Shown: positions 16,112 through 23,880 of the stretch, piece after piece
How positions within the stretch are numbered: position 1 is the stretch's first letter
How the letters are laid out: each line of letters opens with the position of its first letter
Assembly: GCA_949502235.1 (NCBI GenBank)
Contig: CATBDC010000036.1
Coordinates: forward strand, 1 to 41,737
DNA length: 41,737 nucleotides
Reading direction: 5' to 3'
Source: an uncultured Lachnospiraceae bacterium
GTDB lineage: Bacteria; Bacillota; Clostridia; Lachnospirales; Lachnospiraceae
Made by a program: the position numbers and the translations under genes
The notes under the pieces: generated by a model
Told to the model about the DNA's origin: nothing
Database searches by the model: none
Seen by the model: only the letters and a program-made list of their open reading frames with translations

Positions 16112-16682
16112 AAGCTGTCAAATCCTTTCGTGTTTTTGAAAAAAGAAATTTCTGCATGGTAATTTTTTCACTGCTGCTCTCATACGCACCTCTTGCCTCT
16201 TCTTCCATCTTCTTAAGAGTATTGCTTTCGCCTGCCGGAGCAAAACGGAGCGTATCCCCTGATGGCACCATAATGATAAGATCATCCTTTAATTTATCTA
16301 CGCAGACCTGCCAGATATGCTTAAGGCACAGAGCACTCGCCTCGTAAATGCCGTCTGCAAGTATACCAAACGCTCCGTACCATGTGTTTGCAATAACAAA
16401 CTCCACATCCTTAGCAAGATTTGCACATGCTTCCTGGTACAGCTCCTCCGGGGATATCTCCGGCGGAAGCATGGAATCCTTTAGAATCTCGTAAGCCTCT
16501 TCACTTCTTTTGATTGCAAATATAATCTTTAACTCCCCCGCAAATTCAAGTACAACAGTATCCTTCTCTGATAAAGCTTTCCCATTCAGTGCCTTCGCAT
16601 CGTACAATCTGCTTTTTATTACCGGATATATAGATTTTCTGATATTTTCGTACTTATAATGATCCTCTTCGTATTTTTTCAT
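16104..16682 (-). CDS. Unrecognised cytoplasmic protein, weakly DUF5688/DUF1444-like
   Basis: Encodes 192 residues. I do not recognise a firm family. The C-terminal half (about 95-150: ANTWYGAFGILADGIYEASAL, then IIMVPSGDTLRFAP) resembles the end of DUF5688/DUF1444-type proteins, where a similar segment precedes a conserved PS/S motif. There is no signal peptide or membrane segment. The ATG follows AGGAG with 7-nt spacing, and a promoter is visible at 16731-16759. It is first gene of the operon with the HAD phosphatase and uppP, and divergent from the cell-wall protein gene. Function unknown. Confidence 0.75.
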   Translation of the reverse strand: MKKYEEDHYKYENIRKSIYPVIKSRLYDAKALNGKALSEKDTVVLEFAGELKIIFAIKRSEEAYEILKDSMLPPEISPEELYQEACANLAKDVEFVIANTWYGAFGILADGIYEASALCLKHIWQVCVDKLKDDLIIMVPSGDTLRFAPAGESNTLKKMEEEARGAYESSSEKITMQKFLFSKTRKDLTAYE

Positions 16683-16730
16683 TCACTATGCTCCTGTTGT
16701 TTTAAAGCTTTGATATTTTCTTCCATAGCT

Positions 16731-16759
16731 ATTTTAACAAAAACCACTATATAAAGCAA
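16731..16759 (-). promoter_or_regulatory. Promoter of the hypothetical-HAD-uppP operon
   Basis: TTGCTT (16754-16759), 17 nt, TAAAAT (16731-16736) on the minus strand, about 50 nt upstream of the first ATG. Confidence 0.5.
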
Positions 16760-16786
16760 ACGATCCGGCCCGGAAAACGAATTTAT

Positions 16787-16815
16787 TTGACAAGCCGCCA
16801 AAAATCTAGTAAACT
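16787..16815 (+). promoter_or_regulatory. Promoter of the coiled-coil/3D cell-wall protein gene
   Basis: TTGACA (16787-16792), 17 nt, TAAACT (16810-16815). The start codon is 113 nt farther on. The leader can form ACACC/GGTGT around a GGAT/ATCC hairpin followed by TTTTT (about 16842-16878), a possible attenuator. Confidence 0.65.
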
Positions 16816-16928
16816 ATAGAAACATGGAGGAGACACACACCTTTATGCGGATGCGTATCCTCCCGGTGTTTTTGTTCTACAGGACAAAAGCTCCAAAAAA
16901 TTTTCAGCAATTGAAAAGGAAAAATTAT

Positions 16929-17975
16929 ATGAAGGTAAGATTAAAACAGTGGATACAGGCGGGTATCACCTGCTTGTGTGTATTAGCTTTACTTTGCCCG
17001 ATAACAATCGTCCATGCTGATGAACTGGACAGTATGGAGAGTCAATCCTCCGACTTAAAAAACGAACTGGATAATATCAATGAAGAGTTACTGGAGATCA
17101 GTAATCAAATTGCAGAGATTGAAGTAAAGAGCGAAGCCCTTAACGGCGAGATTGAAAAGACTCAGGAGCAATTACTAATTGCAAGAGAGAACGAAAGACG
17201 TCAGTATGAGGATATGGAGCTGCGTATCCAGTATATTTACGAGAATAACGGAGAATCTCTTCTTGGTCTGATTCTGTCAGCACAGAGCCTTGCAGATTTT
17301 GTCAACAAGGTGGATTTTGTTAAAACGTTAAATGAATATGACCGGAATATGGTAAATGAACTGCAGGCACTTAGGACAAACATCGAGGAAGAAGAAGCAC
17401 GCCTCAAGGAACAGCAGCAGTCCTATATCGAGATGGAAAAAGAACTGAACACAAAAAAGGCAGAGATGACTGCCAAGGCAGAAGAGACATCCACAGATTT
17501 GAATCTCTTAACTGCAAGAATTCAGACTCTTAAAGACGAAAAGGCGGCAAAAGCGGCCGAGGCAGCGGCTAAAGCAGCACAGATGAATCAGGCATCCCAG
17601 AATAATCAGAACTCATCCGGCGGAAACACCGGAACCGGCGGGAATGGCGGAAATTCCAGCGAAGTTCCTAATAATCCCGGCGGCGGCTACATTTATCCAT
17701 CCGGCCCGGGCCAGCTGAATCCATTTGTCGGCGTTGTCTATTTTAACGGCCACCGCGAGACTTACTATTCACAGAAAGTACTGCCGGGATACGGTTTAAG
17801 TATTCCGGGGCGTCACGTAGCCTCTGACGGCACAATCCGTGACGGGAGCGGGTATTTGTGCCTCGCAAGCAGCGACCATCCGAAGGGAACTGTTGTAGAG
17901 ACTTCTCTCGGGACAGGGATTGTCTATGACACCGGATGCGCTTCAGGGACGATTGATATTTATACAGACTGGTAA
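16929..17975 (+). CDS. Secreted PcsB/CwlO-type coiled-coil protein with C-terminal 3D domain
   Basis: Encodes 348 residues. A signal peptide covers about 1-30 (KVRLKQW, hydrophobic core, VHA-DE cleavage). Residues 31-220 are a long Glu/Gln/Lys-rich coiled coil like that of PcsB and CwlO, with the typical MELRIQYIYENNGESLL segment. A Gly/Asn/Ser linker (about 232-265) follows. The C-terminal 80 residues end in VYDTGCASGTIDIYTDW, matching the 3D (Asp-rich) domain of RpfB/YocH/MltA-type wall enzymes. It likely acts in peptidoglycan remodelling outside the cell. The start has AAAGGA upstream; an in-frame ATG at 16824 has no signal-peptide logic and overlaps the leader. Confidence 0.85.
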   Translation: MKVRLKQWIQAGITCLCVLALLCPITIVHADELDSMESQSSDLKNELDNINEELLEISNQIAEIEVKSEALNGEIEKTQEQLLIARENERRQYEDMELRIQYIYENNGESLLGLILSAQSLADFVNKVDFVKTLNEYDRNMVNELQALRTNIEEEEARLKEQQQSYIEMEKELNTKKAEMTAKAEETSTDLNLLTARIQTLKDEKAAKAAEAAAKAAQMNQASQNNQNSSGGNTGTGGNGGNSSEVPNNPGGGYIYPSGPGQLNPFVGVVYFNGHRETYYSQKVLPGYGLSIPGRHVASDGTIRDGSGYLCLASSDHPKGTVVETSLGTGIVYDTGCASGTIDIYTDW

Positions 17976-17981
17976 AGGACA

Positions 17982-18067
17982 AGTCGGGGACAGGGTAAAA
18001 TTAAATTGGGGACGGAGTAAAATGAATTTTACTCCGTCCCCAATTTAATTTTACCCTGTCCCCGACT
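17982..18067. repeat. Perfect 86-nt palindrome, REP-like, between convergent genes
   Basis: Positions 17982-18023 pair without a single mismatch with 18026-18067, leaving a 2-nt centre. Each arm holds two copies of a GGGGAC(A/G)-GTAAAAT unit. It separates the convergent wall-protein and small membrane-protein genes. No T-tract follows on either strand, so it is not a standard terminator, though such a stem would block or protect RNA. From memory, GGGGAC-GTAAAAT units are typical of REP sequences mobilised by RAYT (IS200-like) transposases. Confidence 0.85.
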
Positions 18068-18073
18068 CTCTCC

Positions 18074-18460
18074 TTATTTCGACTGATAGAACCCCCACCA
18101 GTACAGTGCCGGAACAATAAAGTCTATAATCATAAACGCTGTAGCCATTCCGCTCATCACTGTCTGAACAACAGATATAAGCAGGATTGCCGTATAGATG
18201 CCGGCAGTGATCACCACCCATTTTGTGGATCTGCCGCTAAACCCGAAAAAGCCTGCCCCAATCTCCGCAATTCCACTGATAAGTGACAGAATCAGGTTAA
18301 AAGGCGTAAGAGTGCTTGTAATCAGATTCATGTCAACGCCCGGTATATCGGAAAGCTTCGGAAGCATTGCGTAGCTTAAAATAGTCCCGAGTATTCCCAG
18401 CACCCCTCCTATAATCATAAGAACTGATACTACCTTAAGTAACGTTTTTGGTTTGAACAT
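18074..18460 (-). CDS. Small four-helix membrane protein of unknown function
   Basis: Encodes 128 residues with four hydrophobic segments (about 12-32, 53-75, 82-100, 105-125) and a short positive N-terminus (MFKPKTLLK). No known family is recognised; it resembles DoxX- or DUF-type small integral membrane proteins only in outline. It lies 15 nt after the MacB-like permease with an AAAGGAGG ribosome binding site, so it belongs to the efflux operon and may be an accessory subunit. Function is unknown. Confidence 0.75.
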   Translation of the reverse strand: MFKPKTLLKVVSVLMIIGGVLGILGTILSYAMLPKLSDIPGVDMNLITSTLTPFNLILSLISGIAEIGAGFFGFSGRSTKWVVITAGIYTAILLISVVQTVMSGMATAFMIIDFIVPALYWWGFYQSK

Positions 18461-18475
18461 AATCCCATTCCTCCT

Positions 18476-19714
18476 TTATAATTGTCTTAATGCTTCTATC
18501 GGACTCATCCTGGCCGCTTTTCTGGCCGGATAGATCCCAAATATAATTCCAACGCCACAGGAAAAGCATGTGGTAAGAATTACCGCTGTTGGTGAGAGCC
18601 TTGCTGACAGGCCTCCAATTTCAAGTACCGAGACAAGCCCTGATATGCCTGCCCCGATTAAAATACCGATTACCCCTCCGATCCCGGAAATAATCGCGGA
18701 TTCACACAAAAACTGTGCAATAATAGAGGAGGTTCTCGCCCCCAGTGCTTTACGGATTCCGATTTCCCTCGTCCTCTCCGTAACAGAAACCAGCATAATA
18801 TTCATTACCCCGATTCCGCCTACCAGAAGGGAAATACCTGCCACAAAAGCGATAAATGCCGTCACGCCGTCCAGCACAGTGCCCATTGCATTTAACATAT
18901 CCTCCGACTGCTGCTGTTTAATGAACAAATTATCTCCGTCATTCTTATGCCTGGAGTTTAAAAGCCTTATAGCAGCCTGTGCCACCGCGTTTTCCTTTTC
19001 TCCCTCTCCCAGGTAAAGAGCAATGCTGGAAAAATTCTCTGGCTGCTCGCCCCAGTTTTCTGAAGCCGTATAGGGAACCTCCAATATGACCGGCATCTCC
19101 ATGCCGAAAAGCTTCATAGCCTCTTCATTTGCCGCCATCGCCTCCGGATCACCGTCCCTTACCCCGGCAATACGGAAGGTCTGCATCGTATTTTCTATGT
19201 CCACATCCAGATCCATGCCCGCCACATCTATATTTCCGAACAAATATAATGCGCTTGCTTTATCTAAGACACAGGTTAATTCTGCGTTTAATACATCCTC
19301 ATCCTTAAAATATTCTCCCCGGATAACCGGCAGATCTGATGGATTATATTCCTCGTCAGGAATCGTAAGAAATACATACGCATCAAAGCTTCCTTTTCTT
19401 GTCTCTATTTTTCCTACAGCCTGGGTAAGGCTTGAAATGCCTTTAATTCGATCCCCAAGACTGTCTTTTAAAGCCTGGATGTCCTCCCACGTAATCATCT
19501 CCAGATTCGTAGTTTCCTCTGCGTCCGTCATAACAGACACACTCTTTACATCGCCCGTGGACATAACATCTGCCTTCAGCCCGCTTCCGATAGACACGAT
19601 GGTGATAACAGAGGAAATTCCGATAATAATACCAAGCATAGTAAGAAAGGAACGCCCTTTATTTTCCTTAATATTGTAAAGTGCCATCTTTACATATTCG
19701 CCAAACTGTCCCAT
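18476..19714 (-). CDS. MacB-type ABC transporter permease (MacB_PCD + FtsX domains)
   Basis: Encodes 412 residues. A first helix with RSFLTMLGIIIGISSVITIVS (about 19-42) is followed by a large extracytoplasmic domain (about 50-285) and three C-terminal helices of the FtsX fold, with the characteristic LVGGIGVMNIMLVSVTERTREIGIRKALGA stretch near 288-318. It is the membrane subunit of a tripartite-like efflux or mechanotransmission ABC system. The ATPase is encoded separately in the same operon, the usual layout in Gram-positives. It begins 1 nt after the adaptor gene stop. Confidence 0.94.
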   Translation of the reverse strand: MGQFGEYVKMALYNIKENKGRSFLTMLGIIIGISSVITIVSIGSGLKADVMSTGDVKSVSVMTDAEETTNLEMITWEDIQALKDSLGDRIKGISSLTQAVGKIETRKGSFDAYVFLTIPDEEYNPSDLPVIRGEYFKDEDVLNAELTCVLDKASALYLFGNIDVAGMDLDVDIENTMQTFRIAGVRDGDPEAMAANEEAMKLFGMEMPVILEVPYTASENWGEQPENFSSIALYLGEGEKENAVAQAAIRLLNSRHKNDGDNLFIKQQQSEDMLNAMGTVLDGVTAFIAFVAGISLLVGGIGVMNIMLVSVTERTREIGIRKALGARTSSIIAQFLCESAIISGIGGVIGILIGAGISGLVSVLEIGGLSARLSPTAVILTTCFSCGVGIIFGIYPARKAARMSPIEALRQL

Positions 19715-19715
19715 A

Positions 19716-21278
19716 TTACTGCTCCTTAACTGCTGATGCCTTCATTCCTTCTGTTATGTTTCCGCCTGTATCGGACACTACCTCTGTTCCTTCTTCAAGA
19801 CCGTTTATAATTTCCGCCCGACTGCCTGATATAACTCCAAGCTCTACCGTCTGCTTCTTTACTATGCCTCCCTTAATTACGTAGACAAAATCTCCGTCTG
19901 CCGCTGTATTAATGACCTCCACCGGAAGCGACAGGACATTTTCCGCCTCGGCAACATTTAAGGAAACCTTTGCATTAACGCCGATATAGACATTTTCATC
20001 CGGATTTGAAATGTGGACCCTGGCCTTAATTACCGGATTACCCTTATCATTGGGAAGTGCAATTCTGTCGATAGAATCAAGCTTCCCTGTATAGGTATTC
20101 TTCCCAATCTTAATCTCAGCCCTGCCGCCGGCCTTAAGATTATCAAAATCATTTGCCGGCACCTCAAGGCTTACATACACATCCTTGCTGCTTACCAGTG
20201 TGAACAGCTCGCCGCCCTGAACCGCCGAGCTTCCCTCTACAGCCTGCACATTTGCTATAATTCCGTCAAATTCCGCCTTAATGCCTTCTCTGCCCTTATT
20301 CAGCAGTTCTTCTGTTGTTAAGGCCGTAAGCTCCGCAAGATTTTCTGTCACCTGCATATTATTCCTCTGCCCGCCTGTAAGGCCCGTATCTACAGATGGG
20401 CTTTTACTGTTCAGAAGATCCGTAAGGCTTGTATTTAAAGCATCCAGCTCCTGCCTTGCTGCCGCGAGCTCCTGCATAATGCCTGACGCGTCCGTACTCC
20501 CAAGCTGCCCCATCTGCTGCTCAAGGGTACGGTACTCCTGCTCTAATGTGCTTAGTGCATTTGTGGCTTCCTCAGCCCTCTTCTTTACTTCTTTCTTTGC
20601 TTCGTCAGCATCCGGTGGCAGATTGGCAAGCTCTCTGTCTGCATTTTCCTTTTCTGCTTTCTGCGCACTCTGCTGGTTAAGATTTTCCTGCATTTTCTGC
20701 TGAAGCTCTGCCGCTTTGGCCGCATTGGCAGAAGCATCTCCCGCAGCTGCCTGTGCCGCCTGCTCAAGCTGGTTTACTTCGCTCTGCTTTTCACTGATTC
20801 TTTTCCTTAGCGTGCTTTCTGCATTTGCCGCCTGGGTCTCTGCCTGGGCCGCGCTTGCCGCTGCCCGGTTACTCTGCTCTATGGCGTCCTGATTGGAATA
20901 CTTTGCTGACAGCTCGTTAAGCTTTGACTGCTCATTATCCCTTTCAAGATTCGTCACGTCAAAGGTCACCAGCATCTCCCCTGCTTTCACCTCTGTCCCC
21001 GCCTTCGCGCTGCATTTTGCAACAGGCGCGTTTACCGGGGAATAAAATACCTTCGTCCGCTCACTTTCCACTGTTCCCGAGGTATTGTAGGTCTGCCTGA
21101 CGTCTCCCTTTTCAGCGGTAACTACCGCAAGCTGCGTCCCTGCACTGTCTGACGGGGCAAGCTTTGTTATCCCCCAGACTACAAGTGCCAGGAGTGCCAG
21201 AATCGGGATAATCATCCACCCCGGAAGCTTCTTTTTGGGCGCTTCTTTTACCTCACCCTCTATTTTCTTTTTAAACAT
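19716..21278 (-). CDS. MacA/HlyD-type membrane fusion (adaptor) protein
   Basis: Encodes 520 residues, longer than typical MacA because of an extended coiled-coil hairpin. A single anchor helix spans about 20-42; residues 50-110 and 320-380 make the biotinyl-lipoyl halves (KAGEMLVTFDV and FDGIIANVQAVEGSSAV). Residues 115-300 are Ala/Gln/Glu-rich coiled coil, and a beta-barrel plus membrane-proximal domain finishes the protein. It links the ABC permease to substrate capture outside the cell. It overlaps the ATPase gene by 8 nt, with GGGAGG as ribosome binding site inside that gene. Confidence 0.92.
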   Translation of the reverse strand: MFKKKIEGEVKEAPKKKLPGWMIIPILALLALVVWGITKLAPSDSAGTQLAVVTAEKGDVRQTYNTSGTVESERTKVFYSPVNAPVAKCSAKAGTEVKAGEMLVTFDVTNLERDNEQSKLNELSAKYSNQDAIEQSNRAAASAAQAETQAANAESTLRKRISEKQSEVNQLEQAAQAAAGDASANAAKAAELQQKMQENLNQQSAQKAEKENADRELANLPPDADEAKKEVKKRAEEATNALSTLEQEYRTLEQQMGQLGSTDASGIMQELAAARQELDALNTSLTDLLNSKSPSVDTGLTGGQRNNMQVTENLAELTALTTEELLNKGREGIKAEFDGIIANVQAVEGSSAVQGGELFTLVSSKDVYVSLEVPANDFDNLKAGGRAEIKIGKNTYTGKLDSIDRIALPNDKGNPVIKARVHISNPDENVYIGVNAKVSLNVAEAENVLSLPVEVINTAADGDFVYVIKGGIVKKQTVELGVISGSRAEIINGLEEGTEVVSDTGGNITEGMKASAVKEQ

Positions 21279-22002
21279 ACTGCTTTTCCTCCCTGTATTC
21301 TTTTCTGCTGTCTGATCTGCGGCCTGTACATTCGCCTTCTATCTTTCCATCCTTAATCCGGATGATCCGCTCTGCCTGCCCGGCAATATCTGAATCATGG
21401 GTAATCATAATGACTGTTTTACCCGCCTCATGAAGCTTCTTAAGGATATTCAGAATCTCTCCCGTAGAGTGGGAATCCAGGTTTCCTGTAGGCTCATCGG
21501 CCAGGATAATCGGTGGCTTGGCAGCAATGGCCCGTGCTACCGCCACTCTCTGCTGCTGTCCTCCTGACATTTCTGCAGGCTTGTGCTTCATACGTTTTTT
21601 TAAACCCACCATTTCCAGGGCCTCTCTTGACACCTGTCTGCGCTCACGCCTCGAAATACCGCGGTAAATAAGAGGAAGCTCCACATTGCCCAGGGCATCC
21701 AGATTAGCAATAAGGTTAAACCCCTGGAAAATAAAGCCGATTTCCCGATTACGTATGTCAGAGAGCTGGTTATCCGTCATCTGGGAAATGTCTTTTCCGT
21801 CTAAATAATATTTCCCAGAGGTGGGAGTGTCCAGACATCCAAGCATATTCATAAGCGTGGACTTGCCGGAACCGGAATGTCCGATAATGGCTACAAATTC
21901 GCCCTGTCCGATCTCAAGGCTTACTCCGTCCAGGGCACGCACCTCATCCTCGCCGGGGTTGTATATTTTGTACATCTCCTGAATTTGTATTAAAGTTTTC
22001 AT
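21271..22002 (-). CDS. MacB/LolD-type ABC transporter ATPase
   Basis: Encodes 243 residues. Walker A is GHSGSGKST, the Q-loop is FIFQGFNLI, the signature is MSGGQQQR, Walker B is [13 protein letters not shown] and the H-loop ITHD; the EPTGNLD wording is diagnostic of the MacB/LolD/FtsE branch. It powers the permease and adaptor encoded downstream. It is the first gene of a four-gene operon with a clear promoter at 22058-22086 and the ribosome binding site AAGGAG. Confidence 0.95.
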   Translation of the reverse strand: MKTLIQIQEMYKIYNPGEDEVRALDGVSLEIGQGEFVAIIGHSGSGKSTLMNMLGCLDTPTSGKYYLDGKDISQMTDNQLSDIRNREIGFIFQGFNLIANLDALGNVELPLIYRGISRRERRQVSREALEMVGLKKRMKHKPAEMSGGQQQRVAVARAIAAKPPIILADEPTGNLDSHSTGEILNILKKLHEAGKTVIMITHDSDIAGQAERIIRIKDGKIEGECTGRRSDSRKEYREEKQYV

Positions 22003-22020
22003 GTCACTCCTTCTTTTTTC

Positions 22021-22045
22021 TTGTATTAATGCGCTGTTGTATTAA
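22021..22045 (-). promoter_or_regulatory. Direct-repeat operator-like site upstream of the MacAB-like operon
   Basis: TTGTATTAA occurs at 22021-22029 and 22037-22045, 16 bp apart, between the -10 box and the ATPase ATG. A related GTACAAT follows at 22053-22059. The placement downstream of the -10 suits a repressor. No regulator gene is adjacent. Confidence 0.4.
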
Positions 22046-22057
22046 GTGATTAGTACA

Positions 22058-22086
22058 ATTATACAGCTAACAAAAAGAAAATGCAA
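22058..22086 (-). promoter_or_regulatory. Promoter of the MacAB-like operon
   Basis: TTGCAT (22081-22086), 17 nt, TATAAT (22058-22063) on the minus strand; the -10 is a perfect consensus. Confidence 0.75.
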
Positions 22087-22098
22087 GAGGAGAATTTT

Positions 22099-22138
22099 AA
22101 AAAATAAAAAATCGGTCTGCGCAGTAATTGCGCAGACC
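22099..22138 (-). terminator. Intrinsic terminator of the hydrogenase operon
   Basis: A perfect 10-bp GC-rich stem (22114-22123 with 22129-22138), a 5-nt loop, and on the minus strand a T-rich tract of 13 nt. It lies 14 nt after the hydrogenase stop. Confidence 0.95.
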
Positions 22139-22152
22139 TTTGAACTCGAAAA

Positions 22153-23880
22153 TTATTCAATATGTTCCGTATGCAGCAACATATGAGCCTTATGTGAATT
22201 TGGCTTTTCAAAGAATTCCTCATACATCTTAAGCACATCCGGATTCTCGTGTGAAAAACGGATATCCATATTTTCATCCAGATAATAAAGGTTCTTGCCC
22301 CGCTCAAATGCCAGCTCCTGGCCATCGTGGATGGGCTGTCCGCCGCCGCCTACACAGCCGCCCGGACAGGCCATTACCTCTACGAAATCGTAGTGCACCT
22401 CTCCTGACTCTATCTTATTAAGAAGCGCCCTCGTGTTCCCTAACCCGCTTACTACCGCGGTTCTTACCGTAATATCATCAATCTTGAATTCTGCCTCCTG
22501 AACGCCGTTGTTCTCATTAAAGCCTTTGCTTCTGACTGCCTTAAAGGCATCTGCCGGCGGATTCTCCTTCTTAATGATATAATATGCACTTCGAAGGGCC
22601 GCCTCCATAACGCCGCCGGTTGCCCCGAAGATGACACCTGCCCCGGTTCCTCCCTGCATCGGGCGGTCGCTCTCAATATCTACAAGCGTCTCCGGACGAA
22701 TATGTGCGGAGCGGATCATTTTTACCAGCTCTCTTGTAGTCACAACAACATCCACGTCACGGCCTGCGTATTCCTCGTAAAACAGCTCCATCTCGCTCTC
22801 TGCCTTTTTCGCCACGCAGGGCATAACAGAAATTGTAAATATCTTATCCGGGCTTACCCCCAGCTTCTGGGCGAAATAAGTCTTTATGGCCGCGCCGAAC
22901 ATCTGCTGCGGTGATTTTGCCGTGGATAAATATCTTACCAGGTGAGGGAACTGGCTCTTAATGAACCGAATCCAGCCCGGACAGCAGGAGGTAAACATAG
23001 GCCTATCCTTAAGCTCGCTGCTTGTAAACCGCTCTACGAACTCATGCCCCTCCTCCATAATCGTAAGGTCCGCGGAAAATACTGTGTCAAATACATAGTC
23101 AACACCCATTCTCTTGAGGGCATCCATAATCTTTCCGATTGTCGCCTCCTCCGGCGCCAGGCCCAGCTGCTCGCCCCATGCGGCGCGTACTGCCGGCGCT
23201 ACCTGTGCCACAACAATCTTATCCTTATCTGCCAGTGCCTTCCATACCTTTCCAGTATCGCTTCTTTCCCTGAGCGCTCCTACCGGGCAGTGGGTAATAC
23301 ACTGTCCGCACAGAGAACAGTCTGATTCCTCAATGGTTTTATGACCCGCCACATTTACTGTTGTACGTGACCCTGTTCCCTCCAGATCCCAGATATTTAA
23401 GCCCTGCACCTTATCACATACCTGTATACAGCGCATACATTTGATACATTTCGCCGAATCACGGATAAGCGGGAACTTCTTGTTCCACGGCTGATGCTCC
23501 AGCTCCTGTTTAAATGGAATCTCCAGAATGTCAAGGTCATTTGCAATCTTCTGCAGGCTGCAGTTGCCGCTTCTCATACAGGTCACGCACAGGCAGTCAT
23601 GCTGTGACAGCAGAAGCTCTACCGTATTTCTCCTGTGGTTTCTGACCTTCGGGCTGTTGGTATATACAACCATACCCTCCTCAGCCACATTGTTACATGA
23701 TGTGATCAGTCTTTCTTTCCCTTCCAGCTCTACGACACATACACGGCACGCTGCAATCTCATTAATCCCTTTCAGATAACAGAGACTTGGAATTGTAATT
23801 CCATTCTGGTCGGCAGCTTCCATGATTGTGGTATTTTCTTTTACCGAAATTTGTTTTCCGTCTATTGTAAGATTTACCAT
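22153..23880 (-). CDS. [FeFe] hydrogenase, CpI-like catalytic subunit
   Basis: Encodes 575 residues, very near the CpI length. Domains in order: a 2Fe-2S ferredoxin (Cys34, 45, 48, 62), the His/Cys4-type cluster (HDCLCVTCMRSGNC, 94-107), two 4Fe-4S clusters (CIKCMRCIQVC at 145-155 and CSLCGQCITHC at 188-198), and the H-cluster domain. H-cluster motifs are TSCCPGW (297-303, proton-transfer Cys299), MPCVAKK (353-359) and MACPGGCVGGGG (503-514). It reduces protons to H2 or the reverse. The start at 23880 follows AAAGGAGG; an earlier ATG lies inside the preceding gene. It overlaps that gene by 7 nt, so the two form a complex. Confidence 0.96.
   Translation of the reverse strand: MVNLTIDGKQISVKENTTIMEAADQNGITIPSLCYLKGINEIAACRVCVVELEGKERLITSCNNVAEEGMVVYTNSPKVRNHRRNTVELLLSQHDCLCVTCMRSGNCSLQKIANDLDILEIPFKQELEHQPWNKKFPLIRDSAKCIKCMRCIQVCDKVQGLNIWDLEGTGSRTTVNVAGHKTIEESDCSLCGQCITHCPVGALRERSDTGKVWKALADKDKIVVAQVAPAVRAAWGEQLGLAPEEATIGKIMDALKRMGVDYVFDTVFSADLTIMEEGHEFVERFTSSELKDRPMFTSCCPGWIRFIKSQFPHLVRYLSTAKSPQQMFGAAIKTYFAQKLGVSPDKIFTISVMPCVAKKAESEMELFYEEYAGRDVDVVVTTRELVKMIRSAHIRPETLVDIESDRPMQGGTGAGVIFGATGGVMEAALRSAYYIIKKENPPADAFKAVRSKGFNENNGVQEAEFKIDDITVRTAVVSGLGNTRALLNKIESGEVHYDFVEVMACPGGCVGGGGQPIHDGQELAFERGKNLYYLDENMDIRFSHENPDVLKMYEEFFEKPNSHKAHMLLHTEHIE

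Noticed and set aside
16824-16928. N-terminal extension of the cell-wall protein from an upstream ATG
   Set aside because: It would place 35 unrelated residues before a complete signal peptide, and the inner ATG has a good Shine-Dalgarno.
17982-18067. Intrinsic bidirectional terminator
   Set aside because: The stem is much longer than a terminator and has no T-tract on either strand.
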